Below are positions 1 through 9,236 of a stretch of 42,945 bases of DNA, piece after piece. The notes beneath the pieces are model-generated. The model was given only the letters and a program-made list of their open reading frames with translations, did not search any database and was not told the DNA's origin. The DNA comes from Candidatus Nitrosopumilus sp. (GTDB taxonomy: Archaea; Thermoproteota; Nitrososphaeria; Nitrososphaerales; Nitrosopumilaceae). Each line of letters begins with the position of its first letter. Position 1 is the first letter of the stretch. The translations under genes were made by a program, and so were the position numbers. The stretch spans positions 1 to 42,945 of the forward strand of contig JAONQT010000004.1 in assembly GCA_028448965.1 (NCBI GenBank), read 5' to 3'.

Positions 1-27
1 AATAGTGGCTTTAATTTTTAATTTAAT

Positions 28-633
28 ATGAATAAACGTGGACCTGTAATTACATTTGTTGGTTTTAGTATGATTGTAATTTCTTTACTTATTGCAATCT
101 CTGCAGTCCCTTCTAACATCTCGGAATCTGATACCTTTTTGATATCTTCACTTTTTGAAGGAATGTTTGATAGTGTTTCTGAACCTTTTCAAATTGTGCC
201 TGGAAATATAATTTATACTTCTTACGGTACTTCCCAATCTGACGTTCCTTTGTTATGGGGAATACAAATAATTGATTATGAATATGGGGATAAATTATCC
301 ATAAGTGTTTCAAATATTTTTGACGATTCTTATGGTAAATTTATTCAAGATGATTCTGTATTCTTTAATACAATTTTAATTGAACAAGCCGATACATTAA
401 ATTTTCAAATTGAAAATATTGGTATTAGAACCATTGATGTGATTGTTATGTTTTCTGAAGATCCTGAAAATTCTAATGGAATTTCAAATCCTAATTCTCC
501 TATGATGGAAATGATTTTACCTCTAATGGTTTCAGGATTTTTAATTATTCTTGGAATTATAATAACCATAATTGGAGTAATCTTAATGATGTTTGATTTA
601 AAAAATAAGTTAGATAATAAACGAAATTATTAA
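28..633 (+). CDS. Hypothetical membrane-anchored protein (N- and C-terminal hydrophobic segments)
   Basis: ORF of 201 aa with hydrophobic N-terminus (VGFSMIVISLLIAISAV) and C-terminal TM segment; no family recognised. Confidence 0.7.
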   Translation: MNKRGPVITFVGFSMIVISLLIAISAVPSNISESDTFLISSLFEGMFDSVSEPFQIVPGNIIYTSYGTSQSDVPLLWGIQIIDYEYGDKLSISVSNIFDDSYGKFIQDDSVFFNTILIEQADTLNFQIENIGIRTIDVIVMFSEDPENSNGISNPNSPMMEMILPLMVSGFLIILGIIITIIGVILMMFDLKNKLDNKRNY

Positions 634-945
634 GGATTTACAGTCATCTTACCAAATTTTCCTTTGGTTAGAGATACTTCACCTTTGAACTCATTAGTGT
701 ATCCATTGTCTATGACAACTGTATCTCCGACATTAACTGCCTTGATATCGTCACCCCACAATGTGAGTTTCATTTGGTTTTCTTCAGTTTTATCACCGTT
801 AGATATTGTTGCATCGCAGACATCTACTGTTCCTCCAGTTTTGAGATTTACAGTTCTTGGTTCTCCTTTGCCAATAACTTCAGCTTCAACATTAACACCA
901 CTTCGCATTTTTTTTGCATCTGAAATGTCTTGTCTTTCTGACATG
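630..945 (-). CDS. OB-fold single-stranded DNA-binding protein (RPA/SSB-like)
   Basis: Protein MSERQDISDAKKMRSGVNVEAEVIGKGEPRTVNLKTGGTVDVCDATISN...LWGDDIKAVNVGDTVVIDNGYTNEFKGEVSLTKGKFGKMTV resembles archaeal OB-fold SSBs. The ORF track extends to 1022, but a TATA-like TTATAATC about 26 nt upstream of ATG945 favours the internal start. Confidence 0.8.
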
Positions 946-1053
946 TGAATTTCAACAACACTTGCGATTATAAGCTTTGTCACAAAAATCCTAAAAACAT
1001 GGATCAATACCTGTAATAGCAATTGAAAAATATCAGCATAATCTAGTATCGTT

Positions 1054-1154
1054 GCAGAGGTATCGAAGCCTGGTCAAACGAGAGGGACTCAAGATCTATA
1101 ATATAGGAAATCCCTTCTCTTAGGAGTTCGTGGGTTCGAATCCCACCCTCTGCA
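1054..1154 (+). tRNA. tRNA-Leu (CAA) with a 16-nt intron (1094-1109) at position 37/38; CCA not encoded
   Basis: Acceptor GCAGAGG/CCTCTGC, T-arm GTGGGTTCGAATCCCAC, anticodon arm AGGGA-CTCAAG...A-TCCCT (CAA at 1090-1092), long class II variable arm, discriminator A at 1154. Confidence 0.9.
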
Positions 1155-1190
1155 CACTATGATTTTACTAAAAATACTGAATTTTAAAAA

Positions 1191-1313
1191 TTATGCAACT
1201 ACTGATTTGACTTTACTGACTGAATGATTTGAAATATTTTTGTGCATTTCAGCTAAATTATCATCTTTAAAAGATAGATTACATCTAAAGCACTTCCAAA
1301 CTAACTCTGACAC
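1191..1313 (-). CDS. Small C2H2 zinc-finger-like protein, 40 aa, GTG start (below ORF-track cutoff)
   Basis: Reverse-strand translation MSELVWKCFRCNLSFKDDNLAEMHKNISNHSVSKVKSVVA*; C-x2-C-x12-H-x5-H; TATA-like CTTTATAA about 27 nt upstream of the GTG, fitting a leaderless transcript. Confidence 0.6.
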   Translation of the reverse strand: MSELVWKCFRCNLSFKDDNLAEMHKNISNHSVSKVKSVVA

Positions 1314-1499
1314 GTCTTAAATACTCATAAATTGCTTATAAAGATATTGCATGATTGATCCTAATTATTACAAAACATGATCATTGTTTGAAAAAACCTG
1401 TAATTTTTTGATGATTTTAATTAATTTCTATACTATCTACTGACTAAACATAGATCCAAGGGTTTAGAAACAAAATATCGGTAGAATTATTGAAGATAA

Positions 1500-2117
1500 T
1501 TGGATATTTTTGAACTATTTGGAGAATTTTCATATTTTGGAATCTTTCTTATATTAATTGGAATAAATGCATCTCCTATTTTGATGCCACCAAGTTGGAT
1601 TGTCCTAACATCGTTTTATCTTCTTGATCCTACTTTGAATATTGTACTTCTTGCTGTAGTTGGTGCAACTGGAGCTACTTTTGGTAGATTTTTTTTAAAA
1701 AGAATTAGTGGATTATTTCGTAAGTTTGTTGGGGAAGAACAAAAATCTAATCTTGATATGATTGGGAATTACTTGAATAAGAAAAAATATGGTTATCTAA
1801 TTGCATCATTTTTGTTTGGAGCAACCCCTCTTCCAAGTAATATTTTATTTATTACGTATGGCTTAATGCGTGCAAAAAGTGTTAGTATCTATATTGGATT
1901 TTGGATTGGCAGAACAATTTCTTACATCATAATGATATATTTTGGTAATGCAGTATTATCTCCATTTTTAGAAATGTTTGAGGATCGTCTTACTGGAATT
2001 TTATTAATTGATGGTATTGGTATTGGGCTAATTGTTTTATTTGCATGCATCAATTGGACTGTATTGCTTACTCAAAGAAAAATTAAATTTGTTAAGCCCA
2101 AAATTTGGAGATTTTAA
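1500..2117 (+). CDS. VTT/DedA-like (YqaA-type) membrane protein
   Basis: Multi-TM protein with a GATPLPSN motif and hydrophobic pattern of SNARE-associated/VTT family; TTG start. Confidence 0.6.
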   Translation: MDIFELFGEFSYFGIFLILIGINASPILMPPSWIVLTSFYLLDPTLNIVLLAVVGATGATFGRFFLKRISGLFRKFVGEEQKSNLDMIGNYLNKKKYGYLIASFLFGATPLPSNILFITYGLMRAKSVSIYIGFWIGRTISYIIMIYFGNAVLSPFLEMFEDRLTGILLIDGIGIGLIVLFACINWTVLLTQRKIKFVKPKIWRF

Positions 2118-2738
2118 TTGGATATTCTTAATTCCATTAAAAATGAAGTAATTGAAATATTAGATAATGATCCTGCCCATGATTTTGATCATGTGATGAG
2201 AGTCTACAATAACGCTCAAAAAATTGTAAAAAAAGAAAAAGTAAACCCAAAATTAGTTCTTAGTGCTGTGTTGTTACATGATATTGTTTCATATCCTAAA
2301 TCCAGTAAACGTTCTAAATTTTCCTCTATAGACAGTGCAAAAAAATCCAAAATTATTTTAAAAAAATATGGTTTCTCTAAAGAAGAAATTATAATTATTT
2401 CTAATGCTATTGCGGAACATAGTTTTGCACAAAATAAAGTACCTCAAACTCTTGAAGGAAAAATATTACAAGATGCTGATAGACTTGATGCATTAGGTGC
2501 TATAGGTATTGCCAGAGTTTTTGCAACTAGCGGGTCTCTAAATAGACCCTTTTACAACATTGATGATCCTTTTTGTATTAAACGAAATCCTGATGATAAT
2601 CTTTGGGCTGTTGATCATTTTTTTAATAAATTACTAAAACTAGAATCCATGATGAATACAAAGTCTGGTAAAATTGAAGCTAAAAAAAGAACTAAAGTGC
2701 TAAAGGAATTTTTAAAACAACTAAAAGATGAAGTTTAA
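2118..2738 (+). CDS. HD-domain metal-dependent phosphohydrolase
   Basis: HDFDHVMRVYNNA...VLLHDIV...AIAEHSF...LQDADRLDALGAIGIAR motifs. Confidence 0.88.
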   Translation: MDILNSIKNEVIEILDNDPAHDFDHVMRVYNNAQKIVKKEKVNPKLVLSAVLLHDIVSYPKSSKRSKFSSIDSAKKSKIILKKYGFSKEEIIIISNAIAEHSFAQNKVPQTLEGKILQDADRLDALGAIGIARVFATSGSLNRPFYNIDDPFCIKRNPDDNLWAVDHFFNKLLKLESMMNTKSGKIEAKKRTKVLKEFLKQLKDEV

Positions 2739-3046
2739 CCGTAATCAACATATCTGTCATACCTAGTTTCGATTTCATCATTTTCACCTAAAATTATTTT
2801 TTCATATTCTTGTTTTTTTCTAAACTCTATGTATTTACAAATCGCTTCAAAATCTTCCTCTTTTGGATATGATTCAAACACTGGTTCTATCATTTTTAGA
2901 TATTCTAATGTTTTTTCTCTAAATTCCTCTCTAGTTGGTTTTCTAATACCTTGCATTCTAAACCATACTGCTGTCCAGCTTGCTCCTACGACATGTGGCA
3001 ATAAATCAAAGGCTCTTTGTATTTCAAAACGTTCATCGTTTCTCAT
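2735..3046 (-). CDS. Conserved hypothetical protein, 103 aa, translationally coupled to hemB
   Basis: ORF whose start overlaps the hemB stop by 4 nt; no recognised domain. Confidence 0.75.
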   Translation of the reverse strand: MRNDERFEIQRAFDLLPHVVGASWTAVWFRMQGIRKPTREEFREKTLEYLKMIEPVFESYPKEEDFEAICKYIEFRKKQEYEKIILGENDEIETRYDRYVDYG

Positions 3047-4023
3047 GATTCTTGAAGGAATCTTGATGCTGATTTTGCAAAATAAGTTACTATCATATCT
3101 GCACCTGCTCTTTTAATTGAATGCAGTATTTCTAATGTGATGTCTTTCTCGTTTATGTATCCTAATTGGGATGCAGCTTTTACTAATGCATATTCTCCAG
3201 AAACACTATAAGCTGCTACTGGAATATTATATTTTCTTCTAGTTTCTGCAATTAAATCTAAATATGACAATGCTGGTTTAATCATTACAATGTCTACTCC
3301 TTCATTGATATCAGTTTCTACTTCCATCATTGCTTCTCTTGCATTAGTAAATGGAACTTGGTATGTTTTCCTATCCCCAAATTGTGGTGCACATTCTGCA
3401 GCATCTCTAAATGGTGAATAAAAGTTTGAACGATGTTTTGCTGAATGTGACATTATTGAGACATCTGTAAATCCTTCTTTGTCTAGACCGTTTCTTATTG
3501 CAGCAACTTGACCATCCATCATTGCTGATGGTGATACTGTATCGACACCTGCTTTAGCTTGACTAATAGCAATTTTTGCAAGTGTATCTAAACTTGTATC
3601 GTTATCAATTTTGTCCCCTTGAATAATTCCGCAATGACCTGTAGATGTAAATTGACATAAACAAACATCTGCCATAATTACAATTTTGTCCCCAAATTCT
3701 TTTCTAATTTGTGTAATTGCTTTTTGAACAATACCATTATCATCAAAAGCTGAACTACCTGCATCATCTTTTTGTGTTGGAATTCCAAATAACATGATTG
3801 CAGGAATTCCTAAATCTATGATTGTTCTGACTTCATCATTTACATCTTCTAATGGTAATCTTTCAATTTCTGACATTGACTCAACTTTAATTCTTGTTTT
3901 AAGATCCTCTTGAACAAATACTGGACAAATGAAATCTTTGGATGTTAATGTGGTTTCTTGAACTAATTCTCTCATTTTTTCTGATATTCGTAATCTTCTA
4001 AGACGTTTAGTTGGAAATGACAT
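3043..4023 (-). CDS. hemB: Delta-aminolevulinic acid dehydratase (porphobilinogen synthase)
   Basis: MSFPTKRLRRLRISEKMRELVQET...DVCLCQFTSTGHCGI...SPSAMMDGQV...MIKPALSYLDLI, characteristic HemB. Confidence 0.97.
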   Translation of the reverse strand: MSFPTKRLRRLRISEKMRELVQETTLTSKDFICPVFVQEDLKTRIKVESMSEIERLPLEDVNDEVRTIIDLGIPAIMLFGIPTQKDDAGSSAFDDNGIVQKAITQIRKEFGDKIVIMADVCLCQFTSTGHCGIIQGDKIDNDTSLDTLAKIAISQAKAGVDTVSPSAMMDGQVAAIRNGLDKEGFTDVSIMSHSAKHRSNFYSPFRDAAECAPQFGDRKTYQVPFTNAREAMMEVETDINEGVDIVMIKPALSYLDLIAETRRKYNIPVAAYSVSGEYALVKAASQLGYINEKDITLEILHSIKRAGADMIVTYFAKSASRFLQES

Positions 4024-4054
4024 ATCTAAAATTAATTCTGGCTAAAATATAATC

Positions 4055-5326
4055 CTAGTCAGCCTGATTTTGTTTTTTATAGTCAAATAGCTTACTAGCC
4101 AACTCTATTACATCTGGTTGGCCTTGTTCTGAGGCTTTTCTGATATTGTTCATTGGAGTTGATACGATACTTTCTACCACTGCTTTTGTTAATTCTTCAA
4201 TAATTTTGATTTTCTTTTCATCTTTTTCATCTAGCATTTGTAATGCTTTATTCAATTCTTTTTCTCTGAGATTTTCTATACTCTTGAATACGTCCGTTAC
4301 AAGTGGTTCTGCATCTAATCTTTTCATTGAGGCTTCTAATACTGATACTTCTTCTCTAATTATATTTTCAACGGTTTTTACCTTGTTTAATCGAGCATTC
4401 ATGTTTTTTTCCACCATTTCTGCAATTTGATCTAAATTCATTAGTTTAACTCCTCCAATTGTTGCTACTTTTTCATCAACTGTTCTTGGATTTGATAAAT
4501 CCAGTATCATCATTCCCTTGTTTTTATCTTTCATGGCATTTGTAATTCTTTCTTGTGTTACAAGAAAGTATGGTGCAGTTGTTGCAACAAATATTACATC
4601 GTACTTGTTAAATCCTGAAAGAACTTTTTCAAATTTAATTGGATTGCCACCCATTGTTTCACAAAATGTTTCTGATCTTCCTATAGTTCTACTTGTAACA
4701 TTAAATCCATAACCTCTTCTTTGTAATGATTTTGCAACTAGAGTTGATACTTCACCAGTTCCAATCAAAAGAATCTGTTTTGTTTTTAATTCATCAATAT
4801 TTTCTTCTGCAAGTTTTACTGCCATTGATCCTACTGATATTCCACCTTTACCAATACCACTAGAATTTCTAATCCTTGTACCCATTCTAATTGCTTTATC
4901 AAATAGTGTATTGAGATGCTGACCTGATGCCTTTGATTCTCTAGCTGATGCAATTGAATTTTTTATTTGACCTAAAATTTGCTCTTCTCCCAATACCATT
5001 GAATCTAAACCTGATGTTAGTTTAAGAAGATGATGAAGAGCTTCCTGATTTTCTACAAACTCTATATTTTCTTCAAATATTTCTTCATCTAATCCTGTAA
5101 TACTTGCCCATGTTTTTTTAATTTTATCTGAATTATCTATTTTTGACTTTCCAAATAATTCAATTCTATTGCAAGTTTGAATTATCACACATTCATCTAA
5201 TTCTGAATGTTTTTTGAATTGATCATATGCATTTTTTACATCTCTAATCGTAAATTTTTCTAAAATATGAATTGGTGAATTACGAAATGTCACACGTGCA
5301 TTTATGATGTTTTGATTCATTTCCAT
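4055..5326 (-). CDS. hemA: Glutamyl-tRNA reductase
   Basis: QTCNRIELFG, LTSGLDSMVLGEEQILGQIK, IGTGEVSTLVAKSL motifs of HemA. Confidence 0.97.
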   Translation of the reverse strand: MEMNQNIINARVTFRNSPIHILEKFTIRDVKNAYDQFKKHSELDECVIIQTCNRIELFGKSKIDNSDKIKKTWASITGLDEEIFEENIEFVENQEALHHLLKLTSGLDSMVLGEEQILGQIKNSIASARESKASGQHLNTLFDKAIRMGTRIRNSSGIGKGGISVGSMAVKLAEENIDELKTKQILLIGTGEVSTLVAKSLQRRGYGFNVTSRTIGRSETFCETMGGNPIKFEKVLSGFNKYDVIFVATTAPYFLVTQERITNAMKDKNKGMMILDLSNPRTVDEKVATIGGVKLMNLDQIAEMVEKNMNARLNKVKTVENIIREEVSVLEASMKRLDAEPLVTDVFKSIENLREKELNKALQMLDEKDEKKIKIIEELTKAVVESIVSTPMNNIRKASEQGQPDVIELASKLFDYKKQNQAD

Positions 5327-5970
5327 TTTTTTATTATCTCTATAGCTCTCTTTTCAGCTTTTTTTATCTGACCGTCTTTTATTAATTGATCAATACCCTC
5401 ATCAGTGATAATATTTTGTAGACACTCTTTTCGTTCAACTTGTGTAGGGATAATCTCTTTAGCCAGTTTTCTTGATACTTTTTGAATTCTAATTTGAGCA
5501 ATATCTTGTCTTGAAATAACTTTTTTTAATGCTTCTTCAGCTTTTGATCTAATCTTTTTTGACATTACTGGACTTCTACCTCCTGTGAAAATTGCTACTT
5601 GAATCATTTTTTCAAAATCAATAATTGATCCATTTGAAAAATCACTGTTTTCAGGATTATCTGAACTGTATGATATTATTTTCTTTTTCTGTGCATGATC
5701 AATTATTTTTTGATTAATTTTTTTGTCATTTGTAGTTGCAATGATTAAATCCGGTTTTAGTTCTGAAATAAATTTTATATTTTCAATTTTTTGCTTTTTT
5801 AATTTTATTTGTTTTATTTTTACTAATTTTGAAATTTCTGCATTTACAGAATCACTAATAACTATAATTTCACATTTTTCATTTAATATTGATTTTATTC
5901 TTTTTTCAGCCTCATTTCCTCCACCTACAACAATGATTTTTTTATCTTTCAAATTTAGATTAATTATCAT
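5317..5970 (-). CDS. Precorrin-2 dehydrogenase/siroheme synthase N-terminal (SirC/CysG-N/Met8-like)
   Basis: MIINLNLKDKKIIVVGGGNEAEKRIKSIL...IIATTNDKKINQKI...GGRSPVMSKKIR; NAD-binding siroheme synthase fold; overlaps hemA by 10 nt. Confidence 0.9.
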   Translation of the reverse strand: MIINLNLKDKKIIVVGGGNEAEKRIKSILNEKCEIIVISDSVNAEISKLVKIKQIKLKKQKIENIKFISELKPDLIIATTNDKKINQKIIDHAQKKKIISYSSDNPENSDFSNGSIIDFEKMIQVAIFTGGRSPVMSKKIRSKAEEALKKVISRQDIAQIRIQKVSRKLAKEIIPTQVERKECLQNIITDEGIDQLIKDGQIKKAEKRAIEIIKKWK

Positions 5971-6040
5971 CGATCCAAGACACTCCAGTTTCTATTTATG
6001 TATTAAAAATTACCATCTAGAATACTAGCTACATTTTTAA

Positions 6041-7084
6041 TTGAATTATCGATTAATCCACTTATTGTCTTCTTTGGGTGAATCTGATAAGGAACTTCTA
6101 AATGAAATTCAATGGACATTCCCATTAGTTACTAGACCTTTTGATGCAATTGCTAAAAAATTTGATACTACTCCTGAAGTGATTAAAGAAAAATTAACTA
6201 ATCTTAAAGAAATTGGTGTTTTGAGACAACTTAGTGCAATTTTTGATACTAGGAAATTAGGTTATACTAGTTCATTAGTTGCAATGGAAATTGAACATGA
6301 TCAATTAGAATATGTGGCTAGTCAAATTAACCGTCATCCTGGAGTAAGTCATAATTATGAACGTGATCATCAGTTTAATCTTTGGTTTACTTTAGCTGTT
6401 CCACCTGGAGCTGATCTAAATGATGAACTTGAAAAATTTAATGTTCTTAAAGGAATTACAAAAGTTCGAATGCTTCCAACTTTACAATTATTCAAAATAG
6501 GTGTCAAACTTGACTTGGTAGATGATAAGAAACATGACATTGCACCAACTGAAGAAAAAAAAGAAATCAAAAATATTAAATTTGAACCTACAGAAGAGGA
6601 TAAAGATTTTATCCGTGAATTACAAAAAGATATGGAGATTATTGATGAACCATTTGTAAAGGCAGCAAAAAATCTTGGAATTACTGAAGATGAAGTATTT
6701 AGAAAAATGAAATACTATGAGGATGTAGGTGTTATGAGAAGATTTGCAGCCATTTTAAGACATAGGCAAGTTGGATTTACTGCAAATGGTATGATTGTAT
6801 GGAAAGTACCTGAAGATAGAATTACTTCTGTAGGAGAAACATTGGGTTCATTCCCTCAAGTAAGCCATTGTTATGAACGTCCAACATATGACGATTGGCC
6901 ATACAATGTATTTTCCATGATTCATTGTAAAACACATGACGAAGCATATGATGTGGCTAAAACTATTCAGGATCAAATTGATGTTAATGAATACAAAATT
7001 CTTTTCAGTTCTCGTGAATTTAAAAAAACTCGAGTTGAGTACTTTGTTGAAAACTCATTTAGTTTAGAAGATACAGCTGCTTAA
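6041..7084 (+). CDS. ahbAB: Fused two-domain siroheme decarboxylase / Lrp-AsnC-like (AhbA-AhbB / NirD-NirL type)
   Basis: Duplicated HTH+Lrp-like halves with hallmark segments RHPGVSHNYERDHQFNLWFT (first half) and FPQVSHCYERPTYDDWPYNVFSMIH (second half). Confidence 0.88.
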   Translation: MNYRLIHLLSSLGESDKELLNEIQWTFPLVTRPFDAIAKKFDTTPEVIKEKLTNLKEIGVLRQLSAIFDTRKLGYTSSLVAMEIEHDQLEYVASQINRHPGVSHNYERDHQFNLWFTLAVPPGADLNDELEKFNVLKGITKVRMLPTLQLFKIGVKLDLVDDKKHDIAPTEEKKEIKNIKFEPTEEDKDFIRELQKDMEIIDEPFVKAAKNLGITEDEVFRKMKYYEDVGVMRRFAAILRHRQVGFTANGMIVWKVPEDRITSVGETLGSFPQVSHCYERPTYDDWPYNVFSMIHCKTHDEAYDVAKTIQDQIDVNEYKILFSSREFKKTRVEYFVENSFSLEDTAA

Positions 7085-7419
7085 ACTTCATTTCTATCAT
7101 GCCCTACTACGTGAATATTACAAAAATATTGATCATTCATGTTACAATAGTATAGGGAATCTTCTCCGCATTCTTTACAAGGTGGTTTTTCATCCTCCAA
7201 TGATAATTTTGTATGGTAGATTTTACTTCTACTTGTTACTCCTAAATTCTTATAAATTCTAGTCAAATTTGAATAATATTTTAATTCCTCTGGGTTTAGA
7301 GTTTGGTCATTTTTAATTTTTTTAATTATTAATTCCCATTTTTTATATTTACCAATTTTGGCAAGTTTCATTTTTTCAATAATTTCTACCGTCTTTTTTG
7401 AATCCATTGGTTTTTTCAT
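7081..7419 (-). CDS. Hypothetical protein with C-terminal zinc-binding-like Cys/His cluster
   Basis: CKECGEDSLYYCNMNDQYFCNIHVVGH near the C-terminus. Confidence 0.65.
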   Translation of the reverse strand: MKKPMDSKKTVEIIEKMKLAKIGKYKKWELIIKKIKNDQTLNPEELKYYSNLTRIYKNLGVTSRSKIYHTKLSLEDEKPPCKECGEDSLYYCNMNDQYFCNIHVVGHDRNEV

Positions 7420-7426
7420 TTACAAA

Positions 7427-8425
7427 TTAGTTTGTTTGTGGTGTTGCTTTTAATTCATAAGATGGCCATGTATTGTATAATTCCTCAATTTCCTTCATAT
7501 CTGATGTTGAAACATATCCTCCTTTTGTCATCTCAACATAATTTACAATTTCCTCTTCACTAATTACCGTAGGAAATACGGATGCAAATCCTTTTTTTGA
7601 CATGATAAATTTCATTGATAATTCTGTAATCGTTAATCCATTTCTTTCTGCAATTGGTTTGAGTACTTCCACTTTTGCTAATGATGCTTTAATCCATTCT
7701 CCTTTTCTTACTGACCTATGATCTTTTTCGTCAATTTTAGTTTTAGCGTTAACTTTTCCTGTTAGTATTCCTGATGCTTCTGGAACTCTGACTAGAATTC
7801 CTACATCTTTCTCTTCTGCTTTTTTCATTAATTCATTACCTGGAGTTTGTTCTAAAATATTGTAAACTGTTTGAACTGCACTTAGATTTGGTCTTTCCAT
7901 TGCCTCAATACCTTCTTGTGTCCATCCGATTGCAGGACCTAAAGCTACTTGATATGTCTTAATTGATTTATCTGCAACAAAACTATCTAATACATCAAAA
8001 ATTGAATTATCTCTGATGTGTTTTAATTTTGGATTGTGTAGTCCATACATGTCCAAATGATCTGTTTGTAATCTTTTTAAACTGTCTCTTAATGCTTTTC
8101 GAGTAAAATCTTCATCAAACTTTTGAGGTAATTCCTTATGTCCTATTTGCTCTACTTCTGAAAAATCATATCCATATTTTGTCGATAATACAACTTCATC
8201 TCTCATATCTTTGAAGACTTCACCGATGAGTTTTTCACTTAATCCTTTTCCATACATGTCCCCAGTTTCAAAAAAGTTAATTCCTAAATCATATGCTTTT
8301 TTGAGCATTCTTTTTGCTTCGTCTTCTTCAATTTTTTTGCCCCACCAATCTAATGCAATTGACCATGCACCAAACCCTATTTCTGATACTTTGATGTCTG
8401 TTTTTCCTAGCTTATTGTAATTCAA
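7427..8425 (-). CDS. Aldo/keto reductase family oxidoreductase
   Basis: MNYNKLGKTDIKVSEIGFGAWSI...NFFETGDMYGKGLSEKLIGE...LQTDHLDMYGLHNP. Confidence 0.95.
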   Translation of the reverse strand: MNYNKLGKTDIKVSEIGFGAWSIALDWWGKKIEEDEAKRMLKKAYDLGINFFETGDMYGKGLSEKLIGEVFKDMRDEVVLSTKYGYDFSEVEQIGHKELPQKFDEDFTRKALRDSLKRLQTDHLDMYGLHNPKLKHIRDNSIFDVLDSFVADKSIKTYQVALGPAIGWTQEGIEAMERPNLSAVQTVYNILEQTPGNELMKKAEEKDVGILVRVPEASGILTGKVNAKTKIDEKDHRSVRKGEWIKASLAKVEVLKPIAERNGLTITELSMKFIMSKKGFASVFPTVISEEEIVNYVEMTKGGYVSTSDMKEIEELYNTWPSYELKATPQTN

Positions 8426-8503
8426 TTCTCATTTACTTATTTTGAATTTCATCATTTATGTTTATGCAAGATTCTAATTTCTGATATTCTGTTTTAGTAG
8501 TTA

Positions 8504-9178
8504 TTATCCTAAACTTGTGATTAGTGGAATAATATCTTTTTTCACGCATACAATCATTGGAATATCATTTTTTACATATGTTGAAACTTGAGTTTCTCTT
8601 AAATCCATGATTAAATCTTGAAAATCCCTGATATCATCTACTTCAAATGCTAGCATGAAATCTTCATCATGAATTCCAAAAGAATATGTCGTATTGAGTA
8701 CTATTTGTGGGTATTTTCTACTAACTGCTATATGTTCATCCATGATTTCTTGACGTTTCTCCTTTGGTAGTAGATACCATTCTCTTGTTTTTGTAAATGG
8801 ATAAACTATGACATGTTTTTTCTGATTATCTCCTTTAATGAAACCTAATGTTTTTTGGTCTTGTATATACAGTGAAGGTCTTGTACATGATAAATATGTC
8901 ATTGATGGAATGATGTATTTTCCAAATACTGTTTTGTATAATTTTTCAATTACTGTTTGAATTTCTTCAACTGTAGTTGCTGCAAACCAAAATAAAAAAT
9001 CTGTATCGTCACGTAATCCTAAATTAGAATATGATCTAAACATTATTCCTGAATTTTTGATAATATTTTCTACTTCTTTTGCAGATTCCTCTTTTGCTAA
9101 ATCTGCCATCCATCTCCATTTTGGATCAACTTTAAAAAATGAGAAATTAAAAAAATATTGTTGACTATTTTCTGACAC
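8504..9178 (-). CDS. Chlorite dismutase/HemQ-family (heme-dependent peroxidase-like) protein
   Basis: YFFNFSFFKVDPKWRW...LRDDTDFLFWFAA...YPFTKTREWYLLPKEKRQEIMDEHIAVSRKYP...NTTYSFGIHDEDFMLAFEVDD, typical Cld-superfamily layout. Confidence 0.88.
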   Translation of the reverse strand: MSENSQQYFFNFSFFKVDPKWRWMADLAKEESAKEVENIIKNSGIMFRSYSNLGLRDDTDFLFWFAATTVEEIQTVIEKLYKTVFGKYIIPSMTYLSCTRPSLYIQDQKTLGFIKGDNQKKHVIVYPFTKTREWYLLPKEKRQEIMDEHIAVSRKYPQIVLNTTYSFGIHDEDFMLAFEVDDIRDFQDLIMDLRETQVSTYVKNDIPMIVCVKKDIIPLITSLG

Positions 9179-9236
9179 AATTTTTAATTTTTAAAACCCT
9201 ATTTAAACAAAAAACATATTCTCTACTATGATATTT

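Noticed and set aside
1380-1480. TTGATGA ... CTGA pair resembling C/D boxes upstream of 1500
   Set aside because: Spacing about 25 nt, no C'/D' pair and no terminal stem.
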